A stretch of 9,352 nt of DNA from DATMMS01 sp036824145 (GTDB taxonomy: Bacteria; Chloroflexota; Dormibacteria; DASZGP01): contig DAITAT010000059.1 of assembly GCA_036824145.1 (NCBI GenBank), positions 1-9,352 on the forward strand. The letters run 5' to 3'. Positions 5,632 to 9,352 of the stretch are shown here, piece after piece. The first letter of the stretch is position 1. Every line of letters starts with the position of its first letter. Both the position numbers and the translations under genes were made by a program. Under the pieces are notes generated by a model. It made no database searches. It was not told the DNA's origin and saw only the letters and a program-made list of their open reading frames with translations.

Positions 5632-7272
5632 ATGACCGAGACCAAGCATCCGACCGACGCCCAAGCCGCCGATAAGTCGGCCGCCGAGAAGCCGGCCACA
5701 CCGGTGGTCACCGAGGAGGCCGGCCTGACGGCTCTCACGGCTGACCTTCACGCCCGTCGCGACAAGGCGCTGGCGATGGGCGGCGCTGACAAGATCGAGC
5801 GCCAGCACGAGAGAGGCAAGCTCTCGGCGCGCGAGCGGCTCGACCTGCTCTTCGACGAGGGCAGCTTCGTCGAGTTCGGCCTGCTGGCGACAGGCCAGAG
5901 CATGAAGGGCGAGAGCTACGACCCTGACAAGACGGCGGCCGATGGCGTCATCACCGGTCACGGCAAAGTGGACGGCCGCGACGTCTACGTCGCCGCCTAC
6001 GACTTCACCGTGATGGCCGGTTCGATGGGCATGGTGGGAGAGCAGAAGGTCGGCCGCCTCCGCGACCTGGCGCTGCGCAACCGCTGCCCCATCGTATGGC
6101 TGCTCGATTCCGCCGGGGCCCGAATCCAGGACGCCACCGGCTCGATGTTCGCCGGCACCGGCTACCTCTTCTGGGACCAGGTCAACATGTCCGGGGTCAT
6201 CCCCCAGGTCTCGGCGATGGTCGGACCCTGCGCCGCGGGCACCGCCTACATCCCCGGTCTCTCCGACTTCGTGCCCATGGTCAAGGAGACCTCCTCGATG
6301 TCGCTGGGCGGCGCACGCCTGGTCAAGGCCGCCACCGGCGAGGACGTCACCGATCACGAGATGGGCGGCTCCCAGGTCCACTGTTACGAGTCGGGCGTGG
6401 GCGACCTCGAGGTCGAAGACGACGCCGCCTGCATCGCCTCGGTCAAAGAGTTCCTCTCCTTCCTGCCGTCCCACAACCAGGAACCGCCGCCGATCAAGGC
6501 GACCGAAGACCCCGCCGACCGGCTCCTCGAGGGTCTCGAGAAGATCGTGCCCGCGAACATGCGCCAGGCCTACGACATGCGCAAGCTGATCAAGAAGATG
6601 GCCGACGACAACCACGTCTTCGAGATCAAGCCCACCTGGGCCAAGAACATCATCACCGCCTTCATTCGAATGGGCGGACGCCCGATGGGCGTGGTCGCCA
6701 ACCAGCCGATGGTCAAGGCCGGGGCCCTCGACAACGATTCGGCCGACAAGGCGGCCCGCTTCATCCGCATGTGCGACGCCTTCAACGTGCCGCTGCTGTT
6801 CCTCCAGGACGTGCCCGGCTTTATCGTCGGCAAGGAGGTCGAGAAGCAGGGCATCATCCGGCACGGCGCCAAGATGCTCTACGCCGTCAGCGAGGCAACG
6901 GTGCCGAAGATCACGGTGATCGTGCGCAAGGCCTACGGCGCCGGCTACTTCGTGATGTGCGGCAAGGGCTACTACCCCGACCTGATCGTGGCCTGGCCCA
7001 CCGCCGAGATCTCGGTCATGGGGCCCGAGGGCGCCGTCAACATCATCTTTAACAAGCAGGTGGAGGCGGCCGAGGACCCCGAGGCGGCCAAGACCATGTT
7101 CGTCGACATGATCCGCCAGCAGATCAACCCCTATATCGCCGCCAACTACGCCATGATCGACGACGTCATCGACCCCGCGGAGACTCGCCAGGTCGTCATT
7201 GAGGGGCTTGAGATCGCCAGCCGCAAGAGGGTCGAGCGGCCCTGGCGCAAGCACGGGAACATCCCCGTCTGA
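5632..7272 (+). CDS. Acyl-CoA carboxylase, carboxyltransferase (beta) subunit
   Basis: A 546-residue carboxyltransferase of the PccB/AccD5/MCC-beta class with two crotonase folds. It moves CO2 from carboxybiotin to an acyl-CoA. The N-terminal ~28 residues are polar and Ala/Lys/Glu-rich, probably disordered. Then come RGKLSARERLDLLFDEGSF, DFTVMAGSMG, DSAGARIQD (Arg164), the first oxyanion loop GPCAAGTAYIPG (198-209), the second-domain DVPGFIVGKEVEKQG (393-407), GIIRHGAKML, and the second oxyanion loop RKAYGAGYFVMCG (432-444) followed by WPTAEISVMGPEGAV. The last segments mix propionyl-CoA carboxylase-like and methylcrotonyl-like features, so the acyl substrate is left open. ATG 5632 has GGAG 6 nt upstream and sits directly after the TAG of a six-codon ORF. 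Its stop is 7 nt before the next gene. The partner is presumably the biotin carboxylase at 3395; no BCCP is encoded here. Confidence 0.93.
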   Translation: MTETKHPTDAQAADKSAAEKPATPVVTEEAGLTALTADLHARRDKALAMGGADKIERQHERGKLSARERLDLLFDEGSFVEFGLLATGQSMKGESYDPDKTAADGVITGHGKVDGRDVYVAAYDFTVMAGSMGMVGEQKVGRLRDLALRNRCPIVWLLDSAGARIQDATGSMFAGTGYLFWDQVNMSGVIPQVSAMVGPCAAGTAYIPGLSDFVPMVKETSSMSLGGARLVKAATGEDVTDHEMGGSQVHCYESGVGDLEVEDDAACIASVKEFLSFLPSHNQEPPPIKATEDPADRLLEGLEKIVPANMRQAYDMRKLIKKMADDNHVFEIKPTWAKNIITAFIRMGGRPMGVVANQPMVKAGALDNDSADKAARFIRMCDAFNVPLLFLQDVPGFIVGKEVEKQGIIRHGAKMLYAVSEATVPKITVIVRKAYGAGYFVMCGKGYYPDLIVAWPTAEISVMGPEGAVNIIFNKQVEAAEDPEAAKTMFVDMIRQQINPYIAANYAMIDDVIDPAETRQVVIEGLEIASRKRVERPWRKHGNIPV

Positions 7273-7279
7273 GAGCCAG

Positions 7280-8473
7280 GTGAGCGCCTCCAAGCCCACG
7301 CCGCCAAAGAAAGATCTCGACGAGCTGATCGCTCAGTTCGAGGACGAGATCCGCAAGCGCCCCACGCCGACCGAGCTGGCCGAGGCTGAGCGCGCGGGAG
7401 TCAAGGTCGAGCCCGCGGCGCCGCCGACCCCGATGGAGCCGGAGCCGGAGCCGGGGCCGGCCCCCGCGCCCAAACCCGAACCGGAGCCGGAGCCGGAACT
7501 GGCATTGGAGCCGGCGCCCTCCGCTCCGGCGCCGACCGCCCTGGCTCCAGCAGCCGCAAGGGTGGAAGACCTGCAGACCTGGTGGGCGGGCGGCGGGCGC
7601 GTCGAGGTCGAGCTCCTCAGCGGGGCCAGGTACGCCATCTTTACACGCGTCATCGGCGACGGGCCCTGGATGACCCTGATCCACGGGTTCCCCACCTCGT
7701 CCTGGGACTGGGCGCCGATCGCGCCGACGCTGGCGAAGGGGTATCGACTGCTGACGTTCGACCTGCTCGGCTTCGGCGATTCTGACAAGCCGTCCGGCCA
7801 TGACTGGAGCGCCTTCGAGCAAGCCGACATCCTGGAGGCGTTGTGGCGTCACTTCGGCGTCAACGAGACCCGGGTCGTTGCCCACGACGTCGGTATGACC
7901 GTCGCCCTCGAACTCCTGGCCCGGCAAGAGGACGGACAGCTGGCCACTCGCATGAGCGACTACACGCTGCTCAACGGCGGGGTCTACACCGGATTTCACC
8001 GCCCGCGGCCGATCCAGGTCTGGCTCCAGCGGCCGATCATTGGGGCGTTGATCTCGCAGCTCCTCTCGGAGAGTCGGTTCAGCTCGGCGCTGGCCGAGGT
8101 CTTCGGCCCCGGGCATCAGCCGACGCCAGAAGACCTGCACCAGCACTGGCTGTCAGTAGTCCAACGCAACGGCCAGAAGACATATCACCGGCTGATCAAA
8201 TACATCGCTGAGCGTCGCGCCAACAAGGACCGCTGGGAGTCTGCCGTGGAGAAGTCGACGACACCGATTCGCTTTGTCTGGGGGATGGCCGACCCCATCT
8301 CCGGCGCCCACATGGCCGCGGTCATCAAGGAACGCCGGCCCGGCGCCGACATCGTCGAGCTGGCGGATGCCGGACACTATCCGCAGCTGGAGGCACCCGA
8401 CCGCGTCGCCGCCGCCATCATCGAAGGTCCGCCGCGTGGGGCGGCGGAGACGCGCCCAGCACCCGCCAAGTAG
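7280..8473 (+). CDS. MEST/PEG1-like alpha/beta hydrolase with Pro/Glu-rich N-terminal linker
   Basis: A 397-residue protein in three parts. Residues 10-40 form a charged helix (LDELIAQFEDEIRKR, then PTPTELAEAERAG). Residues about 44-94 are a low-complexity Pro/Glu/Ala linker. From about 95 runs an alpha/beta hydrolase domain. HGFPTSSWDW (135-144), FEQADILEALWRHFG, HDVG, LLNGGVY with HRPRPIQ, VFG, YIAERR and HYPQLEAP recall the MEST/PEG1 branch of the epoxide hydrolase/dehalogenase group. The nucleophile position is Asp203 (AHDVGM), not Ser; Asp338 (GMADP) and His366 complete the likely triad. Asp implies an ester intermediate as in epoxide hydrolases or haloalkane dehalogenases, but substrates of the MEST group are unknown to me. 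The GTG at 7280, 7 nt after the upstream stop, is preferred over in-frame TTG/GTG codons inside the carboxyltransferase gene, with a weak GAGAG site before it. It lies in one operon with the carboxyltransferase and BKACE genes. Confidence 0.88.
   Translation: MSASKPTPPKKDLDELIAQFEDEIRKRPTPTELAEAERAGVKVEPAAPPTPMEPEPEPGPAPAPKPEPEPEPELALEPAPSAPAPTALAPAAARVEDLQTWWAGGGRVEVELLSGARYAIFTRVIGDGPWMTLIHGFPTSSWDWAPIAPTLAKGYRLLTFDLLGFGDSDKPSGHDWSAFEQADILEALWRHFGVNETRVVAHDVGMTVALELLARQEDGQLATRMSDYTLLNGGVYTGFHRPRPIQVWLQRPIIGALISQLLSESRFSSALAEVFGPGHQPTPEDLHQHWLSVVQRNGQKTYHRLIKYIAERRANKDRWESAVEKSTTPIRFVWGMADPISGAHMAAVIKERRPGADIVELADAGHYPQLEAPDRVAAAIIEGPPRGAAETRPAPAK
7435..7498 (+). repeat. GGAGCC hexamer repeats encoding the Pro-Glu linker
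   Basis: Two blocks of tandem GGAGCC/CCGGAG units (about 7435-7452 and 7479-7496) surround a GC-rich Pro/Ala stretch. They encode alternating Glu-Pro residues of the hydrolase's linker. Such in-frame hexamer repeats can gain or lose units without frameshift, so linker length may differ between strains. Confidence 0.7.
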
Positions 8474-8483
8474 GAGGAGAGGG

Positions 8484-9352
<869 letters not shown>

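Noticed and set aside
7199..7279. Earlier in-frame start for the MEST-like hydrolase inside the carboxyltransferase gene
   Set aside because: It would add 27 low-complexity residues overlapping conserved coding sequence. The GTG at 7280 gives a normal 7-nt gap.
5278..7299. 673-codon minus-strand open frame
   Set aside because: Antisense to the carboxyltransferase gene. Its repetitive Asp/Val/Leu/His composition is typical of a mirror frame and no motif is present.

Overview
This is a high-GC, gene-dense bacterial chromosomal segment. It most likely comes from an actinobacterium, possibly an uncultured deep-branching one. The clues are a DUF2342-type zinc metallopeptidase (a family largely confined to Actinomycetota and Chloroflexota), a split acyl-CoA carboxylase, frequent GTG starts and several starts that look leaderless. 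I see no phage, transposon, CRISPR, rRNA or tRNA signal, and no gene-free stretch longer than 300 bases.

Left part (1-2957): an ECF-type sigma factor runs off the left edge on the minus strand. It is divergent from an alpha/beta hydrolase (365-1270). The hydrolase converges on, and overlaps by 35 nt, a minus-strand GNAT acetyltransferase (1236-1793). The acetyltransferase is in turn divergent from the DUF2342 metallopeptidase (1833-2957).

Middle (3026-5572, all plus): a small unrecognised helical, basic protein, then a stand-alone biotin carboxylase without a carrier domain, then a UlaG-like metallo-beta-lactamase-fold hydrolase.

Right part (5632 to the edge, all plus): an apparent operon with 7- and 10-nt gaps. 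It encodes the carboxyltransferase subunit of an acyl-CoA carboxylase, an alpha/beta hydrolase resembling eukaryotic MEST/PEG1 behind a Pro/Glu-rich linker, and a BKACE (DUF849) beta-keto acid cleavage enzyme cut by the window edge. The likely theme is acyl-CoA catabolism. BKACE would turn a beta-keto acid plus acetyl-CoA into acetoacetate and a new acyl-CoA, and the biotin carboxylase/carboxyltransferase pair could carboxylate an acyl-CoA. The biotin carrier protein is not in the window and the substrate is unknown.

The most interesting non-coding signal is a recurring TANNNT-like hexamer placed exactly 6 nt before candidate start codons of several genes, which points to leaderless transcripts. 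In addition, a 6-codon upstream ORF abuts the carboxyltransferase start, and two palindromes sit at candidate promoters. No clearly novel defence, mobile or RNA system is visible.
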